Below are positions 1-8,838 of a stretch of DNA of 64,000 nt, one piece after another (the first letter of the stretch is position 1; the number at the start of each line of letters is the position of its first letter). The notes below the pieces were generated by a model. That model saw nothing but the letters and a program-made list of their open reading frames with translations, was not told the DNA's origin and searched no databases. This DNA comes from Devosia ginsengisoli (lineage in GTDB: Bacteria > Pseudomonadota > Alphaproteobacteria > Rhizobiales > Devosiaceae). The stretch is from positions 1,860,001 to 1,924,000 of the forward strand of contig NZ_CP042304.1 in the NCBI RefSeq assembly GCF_007859655.1. Reading direction: 5' to 3'. Position numbers and translations under genes: made by a program.

Positions 1-110
1 CCCTCGACGGGGGAGGTTGGGAGGGGGTGGCGGCTGGGCACGATGCCCTGCGCGTGGGAGCCCCCCTCCCCAGCCCTCCCCGCAAGGGGGAGGGTGTCGC
101 GCGGTGCATG
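1..110. repeat. Intergenic C/G-rich paired repeat (family R3)
   Basis: Runs of the form GGGAGGGGGTGG and CCCTCCCCGCAAGGGGGAGGG face each other across about 60 bases. The same style of repeat recurs near 20.88, 45.6, 48.4 and 54.2 kb. It lies downstream of murE and is not coding; murF, the usual next gene, is not inside the window. Confidence 0.55.
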
Positions 111-124
111 TGGCAGCATCTGCC

Positions 125-1567
125 CTACCCCTTGATCGCCTCCGCCACCACTTCATGGTCGGAGAAATGCGTCTTTGTCGTGCCGACGATCTGGTAGTCC
201 TCGTGGCCCTTGCCGGCAACGAGCAGCACGTCGCCGGATTTGAGCCCCTTGACCGCCTCCGTTATCGCCGTCTTGCGGTCGCCGATTTCCCGGGCGCCCT
301 TGGCTGCGGCGAGGATTTCCGCGCGGATGGTGGCGGCATTCTCGGTGCGCGGATTGTCGTCGGTCACGATGACATCATCGGCAAGCTCGCTGGCGATTGC
401 GCCCATTTGGGGGCGCTTGCCCTTGTCGCGATCGCCGCCGCAACCGAACACCACGGTCAGCTTGCTGGTCGCATAGGGACGCAGCGCTTCGAGCGCCGTC
501 TTGAGCGCGTCGGGCGTGTGCGAATAGTCGATGAAGACGGCCGCGCCATTATGCTCGGCCACCAGTTCGAGCCGTCCCTTGGCGCCGACCAGCTCTGACA
601 GCGCGGGGAAGGCCTGCGCCTTGTCGACGCCGCTGGACATGGCCAGGGCCGCCGCCACAATAGCGTTGGACACCTGGAATTCGCCGGTCAGCGGCAGGTG
701 GAAACTCATCTTCTCGCCGACATGGCGCACTTCGACGCGCTGGCCGTAGCCTTCCGGCTTGATATCGAGCACTTCGATATAGGCGCCCTCGCGACCCACG
801 GTCAGCAGCGTTGCGCTTGCTCCGAGGGCGGCGAACATGAAGGGCTCGTATTCGGGATCATCGACATTGACGATGGCCGCGCCGCCATCGACCAGCAGGT
901 CGGTGAACAGCCGCAGCTTGGCATTGCGATAGGCGTCCATGTCGGCGTGATAATCGAGATGGTCGCGGCTGAGATTGGTGAAGGCCACGGCCTCGAAATG
1001 GATGCCGTCGAGCCGGCGCTGGTCGAGCCCGTGGCTGGAGGCTTCCATCGCCACATGGTTGATGCCCTGCGCCTTCAGCGCCCGCATCGACTGGTGCAGC
1101 GTGCGCGAATCCGGCGTGGTCAGGCTGCCATCGATATGGCGGGTTGCCGTGTCGACGCCCAGCGTGCCGATGCTGGCGCCGGCAATGCCGGCATAGTGCC
1201 AGATCTGGCGCACGAAGGCGGCGACCGAAGTCTTGCCATTGGTGCCGGTGACGGCGACGGTGATTTCCGGCTGCGGCTCGAAAATGCGCGAGGCGGCGCG
1301 GGCATAGGAGGCGCGCACATCCTTGACGATGATGACGGGCACGCCCGGATCGCCCACCGGTGCCGTATCGCTGATGACAGCCAGCGCCCCGCGCTTGACC
1401 GCATCGGGCACGAACTGATTGCCATGCACATTGGCGCCCGGCAGGGCGAAGAAGATGTCGCCCGGCTCGATCCGCCGGCTATCGGAATTGAGGCCGAAGA
1501 CCGCACCCAGACCCTTCTTGGGACGGGCGCCGGAGCCTTCGAGCAGTTGTGTTACGCTGAGTGACAC
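125..1567 (-). CDS. murE: UDP-N-acetylmuramoyl-tripeptide synthetase MurE (meso-diaminopimelate-adding)
   Basis: Cytoplasmic Mur ligase that adds the third stem-peptide residue to UDP-MurNAc-Ala-Glu during peptidoglycan synthesis. The 480 residues match the usual family length. The ATP-binding loop TGTNGKTS is at residues 107-114, and the DNPR motif (in TDDNPRTEN, about residue 405) is the known mark of meso-DAP rather than lysine specificity. The start is GTG, preceded by AAGGG at good distance. It lies 24 bases after ftsI and is the last gene of the rsmH-ftsL-ftsI-murE run here, so it is almost certainly co-transcribed with them. Confidence 0.97.
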   Translation of the reverse strand: MSLSVTQLLEGSGARPKKGLGAVFGLNSDSRRIEPGDIFFALPGANVHGNQFVPDAVKRGALAVISDTAPVGDPGVPVIIVKDVRASYARAASRIFEPQPEITVAVTGTNGKTSVAAFVRQIWHYAGIAGASIGTLGVDTATRHIDGSLTTPDSRTLHQSMRALKAQGINHVAMEASSHGLDQRRLDGIHFEAVAFTNLSRDHLDYHADMDAYRNAKLRLFTDLLVDGGAAIVNVDDPEYEPFMFAALGASATLLTVGREGAYIEVLDIKPEGYGQRVEVRHVGEKMSFHLPLTGEFQVSNAIVAAALAMSSGVDKAQAFPALSELVGAKGRLELVAEHNGAAVFIDYSHTPDALKTALEALRPYATSKLTVVFGCGGDRDKGKRPQMGAIASELADDVIVTDDNPRTENAATIRAEILAAAKGAREIGDRKTAITEAVKGLKSGDVLLVAGKGHEDYQIVGTTKTHFSDHEVVAEAIKG

Positions 1568-1591
1568 GGCGATGAACCCTTCTGGATCATT

Positions 1592-3301
1592 CTATCTGAG
1601 GGCGGGAGGAACGAGATTCCGGTCCAGAATCTCGGAAAAATCGGGCGCAATGCCGAGCATCGGCGCGACGCGCTGCACGATGCGGCCGGTGACCATGCCG
1701 GCATTCCAGCCGGCCGTCGTACCGGTCGTCACGCTTTCAGCCTTCGGCTCGTCGACCATGATGACCATGGCATAGCGCGGATTGTCGAGCGGAAAGGCCG
1801 AGGCGAAGAAGTTGGTGACCTTGCTGGACGAATAGCGGCCATCGACCACCTTTTCGGCCGTGCCGGTCTTGCCACCGACGCGGTAGCCCAGGGCTTCCTT
1901 GTTCATCTGGCTGCCCGAGCCTTCCAGCGCATTGAGCCGCATCAGGTAGCGGATGGACTCGCTGGTGGAGGGCTGCAACACACGGCGATAGAGCGCTTCG
2001 GCCTCGGCCACGTCGCGCTTGTAGAGCGTGGGCGCGATATAGTTGCCGCCATTGACGAAGGCGGCATAGGCCGTGACCATATGCAGGGGCGAGACCGACA
2101 GACCATGGCCGAACGAGGCCGTGGCGGCGCCCACTTCGGACAATTCCTTGGGCACGGTCGGCAGGCGCATTTCCGGCAGCTCGAACGGCACGCGCTGGTC
2201 GAAACCCACCGTGGTGAGGAAAGCGCGGAACGCATCCTTGCCCATGGCCTGCATGACGCGGATCGTGCCGATATTGGATGAGTATTTGTAGACTTCCGGC
2301 AGGCTGAGAATGCGGTGCTTGCCATGGAAATCGTCGATGGTGAAGCGGCCGAAGCGAATGCCGAAACGCGCATCGAACTGATCGGTGATCCGCACCAGCC
2401 CGCTATCCAGCGCACCAGCCATGGTCACCGTCTTGAAGATGGAACCCGGCTCGAAAATGCCCGAGGTGATGCGGTTGAAACTATCCTTGACCAGCGCGGT
2501 CGCCGGTTCATTGGGATTGAAGTCGGGCAGCGAGGCCAGAGCGATGATCTCGCCGGTATAGATGTCCATCATCACGCCGGCTGCGGCGATGGCCTGGTAG
2601 CGCGTCATGGCATCCAGCAATTGCTCGTGCATGATATGCTGCACGCGCATGTCGACGCTGAGATCCACCGGCGCCAGCGCATTGCCGCGCGCCAGGCCCA
2701 GATCCTGCAGCAGGGCGACATTCTCGCCATCCATATGCTTTTCGATACCGGCAATGCCCTGATTGTCGATATTGGTCGCGCCCAGAATATGGCTGGCCTC
2801 GGTCATGCCGGGGTAAAAACGCTTGGATTCGGTGATGAAATCGATGCCGGGAATACCCAGGCGCATCACCTGATCCTGGATGGCCGGCGACAGCTCGCGC
2901 TGCACCCAGACAAAGCCCTGTTCGCCCGTGAGCCGGTTGCGCAGCCAGGTCTCGTCGAGATCGGGCAGCACAGTGCGCAGCTTGCGCACGGCTTCCTCGA
3001 CATCGATGATGCGGCGCGGCTCGGCAAACAGCGACGGCACGCGGATATCGACGGCCATTTCGAGCCCGTTGCGATCCAGGATCGGCGGCCGCGTGGCGGT
3101 GATGACATCGCGCGCCTGCCCCTCGATGGTGGAATCGGGCACGACCATGCCCAGTTGCACCAGCCGCCCCCCGACCAGCCCGAAGCCCAGCACCAAAGCC
3201 AGCACCATCCAGCGGATGCGGTTCTGCGTGAGGTTGCCGCGCGCCTTGCGGGCGCCGTCGAGCGCGATGGTGGGGCCGAAATCCTCTGCCGTGACCGCCA
3301 T
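1592..3301 (-). CDS. ftsI: Division-specific transpeptidase FtsI (PBP3)
   Basis: Membrane-anchored class B penicillin-binding protein that cross-links septal peptidoglycan within the divisome. A single transmembrane segment spans about residues 31-50, followed by the dimerisation domain and the transpeptidase domain. The three penicillin-binding motifs are visible: SIFK (287-290, catalytic Ser), SSN (341-343) and KTG (478-480). The length of 569 residues is normal. Its ATG overlaps the ftsL stop (TAATG), which implies translational coupling. Confidence 0.97.
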   Translation of the reverse strand: MAVTAEDFGPTIALDGARKARGNLTQNRIRWMVLALVLGFGLVGGRLVQLGMVVPDSTIEGQARDVITATRPPILDRNGLEMAVDIRVPSLFAEPRRIIDVEEAVRKLRTVLPDLDETWLRNRLTGEQGFVWVQRELSPAIQDQVMRLGIPGIDFITESKRFYPGMTEASHILGATNIDNQGIAGIEKHMDGENVALLQDLGLARGNALAPVDLSVDMRVQHIMHEQLLDAMTRYQAIAAAGVMMDIYTGEIIALASLPDFNPNEPATALVKDSFNRITSGIFEPGSIFKTVTMAGALDSGLVRITDQFDARFGIRFGRFTIDDFHGKHRILSLPEVYKYSSNIGTIRVMQAMGKDAFRAFLTTVGFDQRVPFELPEMRLPTVPKELSEVGAATASFGHGLSVSPLHMVTAYAAFVNGGNYIAPTLYKRDVAEAEALYRRVLQPSTSESIRYLMRLNALEGSGSQMNKEALGYRVGGKTGTAEKVVDGRYSSSKVTNFFASAFPLDNPRYAMVIMVDEPKAESVTTGTTAGWNAGMVTGRIVQRVAPMLGIAPDFSEILDRNLVPPALR

Positions 3302-3684
3302 TATTCGATCCCCTCCAGTTCGAGAATGGCGTCGATCGGATCCACGCCGGCTTCGAGGGATTCGAACAGGGAATCCATCGCCGCCGTATTGGGTTTGACC
3401 GGCCGCATCGGCAATTCACCGAAGGCGCCGAACTGCTCCTGCTTCACCGGCACGATGGCCAGGGCCACCTGATGGCGCCGCACGATGGGCTCGATATGGC
3501 CGGGCTGGCTCAGCACCGCCTCGTCGGCCTTGACCAGCGAGAGCTGGCCCTCCTGGCTGTCGATCAGGGCGATGAGCGCCGTGCGCTCGCTGGCCGTGTT
3601 CTCGATGGAGAATTTGAGCGCATAGACGCCGGCCAGCATGAAGACGCTGGTGAAGATCAGGATGATGTTGAGATTGCGGATCAT
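3301..3684 (-). CDS. ftsL: Cell division protein FtsL
   Basis: Short bitopic division protein of 127 residues: a transmembrane helix at about residues 5-23 followed by a periplasmic segment of coiled-coil type. FtsL works with FtsB and FtsQ to activate FtsWI. Sequence conservation in this family is weak, so the call rests on size, topology and position: it overlaps rsmH by four bases at its start (ATGA) and ftsI at its end. That context is diagnostic of the dcw cluster. Confidence 0.9.
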   Translation of the reverse strand: MIRNLNIILIFTSVFMLAGVYALKFSIENTASERTALIALIDSQEGQLSLVKADEAVLSQPGHIEPIVRRHQVALAIVPVKQEQFGAFGELPMRPVKPNTAAMDSLFESLEAGVDPIDAILELEGIE

Positions 3685-4691
3685 GCGGCCCCTCGCACCT
3701 GGGGCATGCCGAGCCCGTCAAAGCGCACCGGCCGCGCCGGCGCCGCCGAACGTGTGGCGGCACGCAGGATGGACGAACGCGCCCGCGGATTGCGCGCCAG
3801 CTCGGTCTCGCCGGGCTTGGCGGCCTTGGCCACCTCGATCCAGCGGCGCTCTTCGGTCACCACCTGCGGCAGGTGGCGCGACTGGGCCGGGCCACCCTTG
3901 TCGGGATCGAAGAACCGTTTGACGATGCGGTCTTCCAGCGAATGGAAGGTCACGACGGCCAGCCGCCCGCCCTCGCCCAGCAGCCGCTCGGCCGCGAACA
4001 GGGCTTCCACCAGTTGTTCGAATTCGGCATTGACGGCGATGCGCAAGGCCTGGAAAGAGCGCGTGGCCGGGTGGGCATCGCCCGGCTTGCGGCCGATAGC
4101 CTTTTCGATGATGCGGGCCAGTTCCAGCGTGGTGCGGATCGGCGCGGTTTCGCGAGCCGCCACGATGAACTGGGCAATGCGGCGCGATTTGCGTTCCTCG
4201 CCGAAGGCATAGAGCAGGTTGGCCAGCGGTTCGGCATCGAGCGTGTTGACCAGGTCGGCGGCGCTTTCGCCCGCCCCGCTCATCCGCATGTCCAGCGGCC
4301 CCTCGCGCATGAAGGAAAAGCCGCGTTCCGGCTGATCGAGCTGCATGGAGGAAACGCCGATATCGAGCACGACGCCATCGATCGGCCCATGCTCGGCGGC
4401 AAGGCTGTCGAGTTCGGAAAACGTGCCGGCGACGAAGATGAAACGGCCTTCGAATTCGGCCATCAGCGCATCGGCAAAGGGCTGCACGCTGGGGTCGCGA
4501 TCGATGGCGATGACCACGGCGCCCGCTTCGAGCAGGGCGCGGGAATAGCCACCGGCCCCGAATGTGCCGTCGACAATGCGCTTGCCCGATAGAGGCGACA
4601 GCGCTGCCAGCACCTCATCCAGCAGGACGGGGACATGCGGGCCAGCATTTTGGCTGGTTTCGGGCACGGAACGCTTGCCCATAGAGGTCAC
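3681..4691 (-). CDS. rsmH: 16S rRNA (cytosine(1402)-N(4))-methyltransferase RsmH
   Basis: S-adenosylmethionine-dependent methyltransferase (formerly MraW) that modifies C1402 of 16S rRNA. The N-terminal HVPVLLDEVL segment and the glycine-rich DGTFGAGGYS loop are typical SAM-site features, and the C-terminal part has the characteristic VTFHSLEDRIVKRFF motif. The length of 336 residues is usual. It opens the division-gene run. The expected upstream neighbour mraZ is absent; a dehydrogenase gene ends 97 bases upstream. Confidence 0.97.
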   Translation of the reverse strand: MTSMGKRSVPETSQNAGPHVPVLLDEVLAALSPLSGKRIVDGTFGAGGYSRALLEAGAVVIAIDRDPSVQPFADALMAEFEGRFIFVAGTFSELDSLAAEHGPIDGVVLDIGVSSMQLDQPERGFSFMREGPLDMRMSGAGESAADLVNTLDAEPLANLLYAFGEERKSRRIAQFIVAARETAPIRTTLELARIIEKAIGRKPGDAHPATRSFQALRIAVNAEFEQLVEALFAAERLLGEGGRLAVVTFHSLEDRIVKRFFDPDKGGPAQSRHLPQVVTEERRWIEVAKAAKPGETELARNPRARSSILRAATRSAAPARPVRFDGLGMPQVRGAA

Positions 4692-4787
4692 TACTCCACT
4701 CCCGGCTCAGCGGCCGGTTCGTAAACTTCTCCCCACTTTGCGTGACGACGCTTAAGATTCTGTTTCCCATGGGGAGTTTGGCGGCGT

Positions 4788-5762
4788 TTACCAGGCCATT
4801 TCCACCACCACATCGCCCGCCTTGCGCTCGGTCTCGACATAGCGGTGCGCCTCGACCACTTCGGTCAGCGGAAACCGCCGATCCGTCACCGCCCGCACCG
4901 CGCCGGCCTCGACCAGTTCGGCGAGCACGGCCAGGTCCGCGCGCTTGGCGCTGACCGGCCGCAATCCGGTCGTCGCCAGCCTTCCGCGCCTGCCCGGCGC
5001 GCGTTTGGTCAGCATGTGCCAGATGATGGCCAGGCTCGGCACCGTGGTGAGATAAATGCCGCCCGGTTTGAGCGCCGCCCGGCAGCGCCCGAAGCTCGAT
5101 TTGCCCACCGCATCGAAGATCACGTCATAGGCATCGCGTGCCGTGGTGAAATCAGCCTCGTTCCGGTCGATCACATGATCGGCACCCAGCGCGCGCATCA
5201 GGTCGGCATGGCGGGCACTGCACACCGCCGTCACTTCGGCCCCGAAATGCCGGGCCAGTTGCAGCGCCACCGCGCCGACACTGCCGGCAGCGCCATTGAT
5301 CAGCACATGATCGCCCGGCTTCACCTGCCCCTCGTCGCGCATGAAGGGCATGGCGGTGAGATAGCCGTAGCTCAGCCCCGCGCCCTGCCCGGCATCGAGG
5401 CCATCCGGCCGACGAACCACCGCCGCGTCTTCGGCAAGACACACATAGTCGGCCGCGCCGCCCAGGCTGGAGCCGACCGAGCCGAAGATCGCATCGCCCA
5501 CCGCAAAGCGCGTGACCGCGCTGCCCACCGCCTCCACCACCCCGCCGATATCGTCGCCCAGCACCAGGTTTTTCGGGCGCAACAGTCCGTTGAAAAATCG
5601 CGTGATGAACGGATCGGCCTTACGGAAAGCGCAATCGGCCAGCGTCACGCTGAAGGCCTCGACACGAACGAGGATTTCATTCTCCTTCGGCACCGGGCGT
5701 GGCACATCGCGAATTTCGAGCACGTCCGGCCCGCCATAGCGGCTTTGCGTTACTATTCTCAT
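4788..5762 (-). CDS. MDR-family NAD(P)-dependent alcohol dehydrogenase / quinone oxidoreductase
   Basis: 324-residue medium-chain dehydrogenase/reductase. It has a GroES-like N-terminal domain (VTQSRYGGPDVLEI start) and a Rossmann domain with the cofactor loop GAAGSVGAVALQLARHFG. The zinc-ligand pattern of classical alcohol dehydrogenases is not evident, so a zinc-independent quinone-oxidoreductase-like enzyme is more likely; the substrate cannot be told. An AGGAG site sits before the ATG. It is the third gene of an apparent operon with the XRE regulator (9-base gap) and a membrane protein. Confidence 0.85.
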   Translation of the reverse strand: MRIVTQSRYGGPDVLEIRDVPRPVPKENEILVRVEAFSVTLADCAFRKADPFITRFFNGLLRPKNLVLGDDIGGVVEAVGSAVTRFAVGDAIFGSVGSSLGGAADYVCLAEDAAVVRRPDGLDAGQGAGLSYGYLTAMPFMRDEGQVKPGDHVLINGAAGSVGAVALQLARHFGAEVTAVCSARHADLMRALGADHVIDRNEADFTTARDAYDVIFDAVGKSSFGRCRAALKPGGIYLTTVPSLAIIWHMLTKRAPGRRGRLATTGLRPVSAKRADLAVLAELVEAGAVRAVTDRRFPLTEVVEAHRYVETERKAGDVVVEMAW

Positions 5763-5771
5763 CGCCCGCTC

Positions 5772-5999
5772 CTATTGGCCCTGACCATGCCACTGGAACA
5801 CCTGGTCGAGCGGCACATCGAAGGCCGCGGCAATGCGGAAGGCCACTTCCAGCGAGGGCGAATAGCGCCCCTGCTCGATGGCCACGATGGTCTGGCGCGT
5901 CACCCCGACCTTCTCGGCCAAGGCCGCCTGCGTCATCTCGCCGGCATTGAAGCGCAGCACCCGGATCGTATTGCTGATCGCCGCCTGTCCCTTGCCCAT
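5772..5999 (-). CDS. XRE-family helix-turn-helix regulator, short form
   Basis: 75-residue DNA-binding protein that is almost entirely a helix-turn-helix ([21 protein letters not shown]), ending in the VPLDQVFQW tail seen in YozG-type small regulators. The ATG start at 5999 is chosen because it falls just after the stop of the upstream membrane gene. Small XRE regulators of this type are commonly paired with a small membrane protein, as here, and usually repress their own operon. An inverted repeat over the operon promoter is the probable operator. Confidence 0.85.
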   Translation of the reverse strand: MGKGQAAISNTIRVLRFNAGEMTQAALAEKVGVTRQTIVAIEQGRYSPSLEVAFRIAAAFDVPLDQVFQWHGQGQ

Positions 6000-6003
6000 C
6001 GTT

Positions 6004-6429
6004 CTAGCCGACCCGGTAGTAATAGAGCCGCGACGCCGCATCGGTGGCCCCGGCCAGCATCAGTCCGCCGAACAGTACGTAGATGCCCACGGCAAAATCG
6101 AAGCCGAAAGCCCAGAGAAATATCGCCGCCGCCCCGCCCGCCGACGCCACCACATAGCCATTGCGCATGGACCGGGCGCTCACCGCATGGTCGCGCTCAT
6201 CGGCCCGCTCATCCTTCAATTCCTGCCCCTGCACCATGCTGACCAGAATGGCGAAAACGATCATCGCCACGATATTGAACACCACCGACGCCACCATGGC
6301 CCAGCCAAGCCGCGTCGCCACCTCGGGCACGCCGGCCCCGGGATCGCCAAGCGCCCCCATCAGCACCCACGCCGAAATCACCACTGCACTGAGCAGCATC
6401 ACACCCGCATTCATTTCCTTGAAGGTCAT
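6004..6429 (-). CDS. Small membrane protein paired with XRE regulator (DUF2178-like)
   Basis: 141 residues with four predicted transmembrane segments (about residues 9-27, 41-64, 95-112 and 116-131) and a central cytoplasmic loop with the [20 protein letters not shown] pattern. That DERD...GY signature occurs in DUF2178-type proteins encoded next to small XRE regulators. The function is unknown. GGAG precedes the ATG. It is the first gene of the three-gene operon and sits directly behind a good promoter. Confidence 0.75.
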   Translation of the reverse strand: MTFKEMNAGVMLLSAVVISAWVLMGALGDPGAGVPEVATRLGWAMVASVVFNIVAMIVFAILVSMVQGQELKDERADERDHAVSARSMRNGYVVASAGGAAAIFLWAFGFDFAVGIYVLFGGLMLAGATDAASRLYYYRVG

Positions 6430-6455
6430 GGTTCGGCTCCATTCTTGTTGGGGCC

Positions 6456-6505
6456 TAAGTATGGGAAAGACGACATAATGTCAATTATTTCATACACAAT
6501 GTCGT
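6456..6505 (-). promoter_or_regulatory. Promoter of the membrane protein/XRE/dehydrogenase operon with inverted repeat
   Basis: On the minus strand, TTGACA (6479-6484) is followed by a 17-base spacer and TACTTA (6456-6461). The -35 is embedded in the perfect palindrome GACATTATGTC (6472-6482), and a further GACAT half-site lies just upstream (6499-6503). This layout suits repression by the adjacent XRE protein. Confidence 0.6.
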
Positions 6506-6545
6506 AAAGACCCGACCTGCCGGGCTCCCGATCACCCGAAATGGC

Positions 6546-6577
6546 ACCGCCGACCTCCATTTCTGGAGATCGGCGGC
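6546..6577 (-). terminator. Strong hairpin downstream of rnpB
   Basis: A 13-bp stem with two wobble pairs and a six-base loop follows the 3' end of the RNase P RNA by 9 bases. No clear T tract follows, so it may end transcription or protect the 3' end rather than act as a classical intrinsic terminator. Confidence 0.5.
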
Positions 6578-6585
6578 ATATTCTA

Positions 6586-6972
<387 letters not shown>

Positions 6973-7001
6973 GCTGATGTAGTGAGTTGGGTAGGCCCGC
7001 G

Positions 7002-7727
7002 TCAAGCGCTGGCGGGATCGGCCGTCAGCAGCGGCGTCTGCCTGGGCTTGGTCAGCGCCTGGTAGGCAAGGTTGATCGCCTTCATGCGATCGGTCGCTAC
7101 ATCGATCAGATCCTCGGGCACACCCTTGGCGATCAGCCGATCAGGATGGTGCTCGGCCACCAGCAGGCGATAGACGCGGCGGATTTCCTCGGGCGGCGTA
7201 TTGGGCGCCAGGCCCAGCACGGCATAGGGGTCGACGCCCGCTTCGAGCTGCACATGCTGGCTGGCCATCTGTTCGAAGCGCGCATCATCGAACCCGAAAA
7301 TATCGCTCACCGACTTGAGGTAATCGAGCTCGGCCTCATGCACCATGCCGTCGGCCGTGGCGATGTAGAACAGGCTGTCGAGCACATGCTCGAGCGTATC
7401 GGGACTGTCGTGGAAGAAGCGCGTCACCTTGCGGGCATAGGCGTCGTAGCCGGCGATATCCTGCTTGGCCAGGTTAAACACGCGGATAATCTGCTCTTCA
7501 TGGCCATGGGCGATTTCCACCGTGGCGCGGAAGGCGCGCTCCTCGGAGGCGGTCACCGCGCCATCGGCCACCGCCATTTTGGCGGCGAGCGCGATCAGCG
7601 CCAGGGTGAAGGCGGCGTCGCGCCCACCCGGCAGCCAGGTATCGGGGTCGAGCGCATTGACCAGCGACCCCGCAAGGCCCGTGCGCTGGCTGAACGAGCC
7701 GACCAGGTCGCTCAATCTCTGCCACAT
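7002..7727 (-). CDS. TerB-like / DnaJ (DjlA-type) co-chaperone
   Basis: 241 residues. The N-terminal half is a TerB-type helical domain (FTLALIALAAKMAVADGAVT and a second TADGMVHEAEL acidic motif). The C-terminal half is a J domain with the HPD tripeptide (AEHHPDR) that stimulates Hsp70 ATPase. This is the DjlA arrangement, but I see no N-terminal membrane segment from the chosen start. The ATG at 7727 is preferred because GAAGAG lies nine bases upstream; the frame stays open further upstream, so longer forms are possible. Confidence 0.85.
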   Translation of the reverse strand: MWQRLSDLVGSFSQRTGLAGSLVNALDPDTWLPGGRDAAFTLALIALAAKMAVADGAVTASEERAFRATVEIAHGHEEQIIRVFNLAKQDIAGYDAYARKVTRFFHDSPDTLEHVLDSLFYIATADGMVHEAELDYLKSVSDIFGFDDARFEQMASQHVQLEAGVDPYAVLGLAPNTPPEEIRRVYRLLVAEHHPDRLIAKGVPEDLIDVATDRMKAINLAYQALTKPRQTPLLTADPASA

Positions 7728-7873
7728 GTCGATTTTCTCTTCAGGCTTGCGCATGCAAATAATGACCGGCTGCGCCTTTGGAATGAATCGGGCGGGCATC
7801 ATGCCCGCTGGCGGGCAGGATAACGATTGCGCGTGGCGCGGTCCATTGCCGGCGGCGCATGGCCGCCCTGCCC

Positions 7874-8644
7874 TCAATCGGCGAAGAAGAACGAATCCAC
7901 TTCCCGCGCGATGACGCGGGCACGCGAACGGTTGGGGCCTTCATCGAGATAAAAGCCGTTCGGGTCATAGCCCGGATCGACATAGCCATTGCCCTGGCGC
8001 CGGGCCAGGAATTCGGACAGCGGCCCGCTTTCCCAATCGGCCAGGTCGGTCGCGGTGACATTGGCCGGCGGCAGGCCGACAGAGGGCGGAATGACCACAA
8101 CCGGCGGCGCCACGGCGACAACCGGCCGGGGCCGCATCGACAGCGGCATGGGCACCGGCGCGACCTTTTGCGGCGCGATGGCGGCGACTTCGACTGGATC
8201 GATCGCAGCTGATGTGGCTGGTGGCGTGGTGACGATGGGCGTGCGCGCGGGCGGCGTGACGGCCACCGTGGTCGGCGGGGCGGCGTCGGCGCCGGTGATA
8301 TAGCTGGGCAGCTTGCGGCCGGACTGCAGGAAGGCATCGACCGCATCGGCCGTCTGCGCAGCGGGGGTCGCGGCCGGCTTGGTAAGAGCGGCTGGCGGTG
8401 TCGCGGGCTTGACCGGAGTGACCACCGCCACTTCCGTCGCCGGCTCCACTGCCGGCGCATCGGGGCGCTGGCTCAGCGGCGCCGGAACAGGGGCAATGGG
8501 TTCGATCACGGCCACCTGGGCCGACACCGGAGCGGCCGGATTGCCCATGAACTGCGCCGACAACAGGTCCGCCGTCGGAATGCCGACGACGAGAATTGCA
8601 CCGGCCCAGGCCAGGCCATTGGTGATACGACGGTCGATGCTCAT
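7874..8644 (-). CDS. Hypothetical proline/alanine-rich exported or anchored protein
   Basis: 256 residues. A hydrophobic segment at about residues 10-30 could be a signal anchor or signal peptide. It is followed by a long low-complexity Pro/Ala/Val stretch (residues 35-200) and a compact C-terminal tail (ADWESGPLSEFLARRQGNGY...) that looks folded. I do not recognise a family. The layout suggests an envelope protein whose tail is held away from the membrane by the spacer. It is upstream of the TerB-DnaJ gene on the same strand. Confidence 0.7.
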   Translation of the reverse strand: MSIDRRITNGLAWAGAILVVGIPTADLLSAQFMGNPAAPVSAQVAVIEPIAPVPAPLSQRPDAPAVEPATEVAVVTPVKPATPPAALTKPAATPAAQTADAVDAFLQSGRKLPSYITGADAAPPTTVAVTPPARTPIVTTPPATSAAIDPVEVAAIAPQKVAPVPMPLSMRPRPVVAVAPPVVVIPPSVGLPPANVTATDLADWESGPLSEFLARRQGNGYVDPGYDPNGFYLDEGPNRSRARVIAREVDSFFFAD

Positions 8645-8838
8645 GGTCCTAACGTCCCGATTTGCGCCGCCCTCAAGGGGCGAAAGAGCCGGATTTTCGT
8701 GGCCATTTTATGAAATCGGCGCACGCTGCCAGCAATGAGGCCCGCAAGCTGAACCGAAGCTGAATGACGCTGTGCCAGCTCCCAGCCGCGCGGGCCGAGA
8801 GCCAATGGCACCAGATCATGGTGAATACAAGGTTAAAA

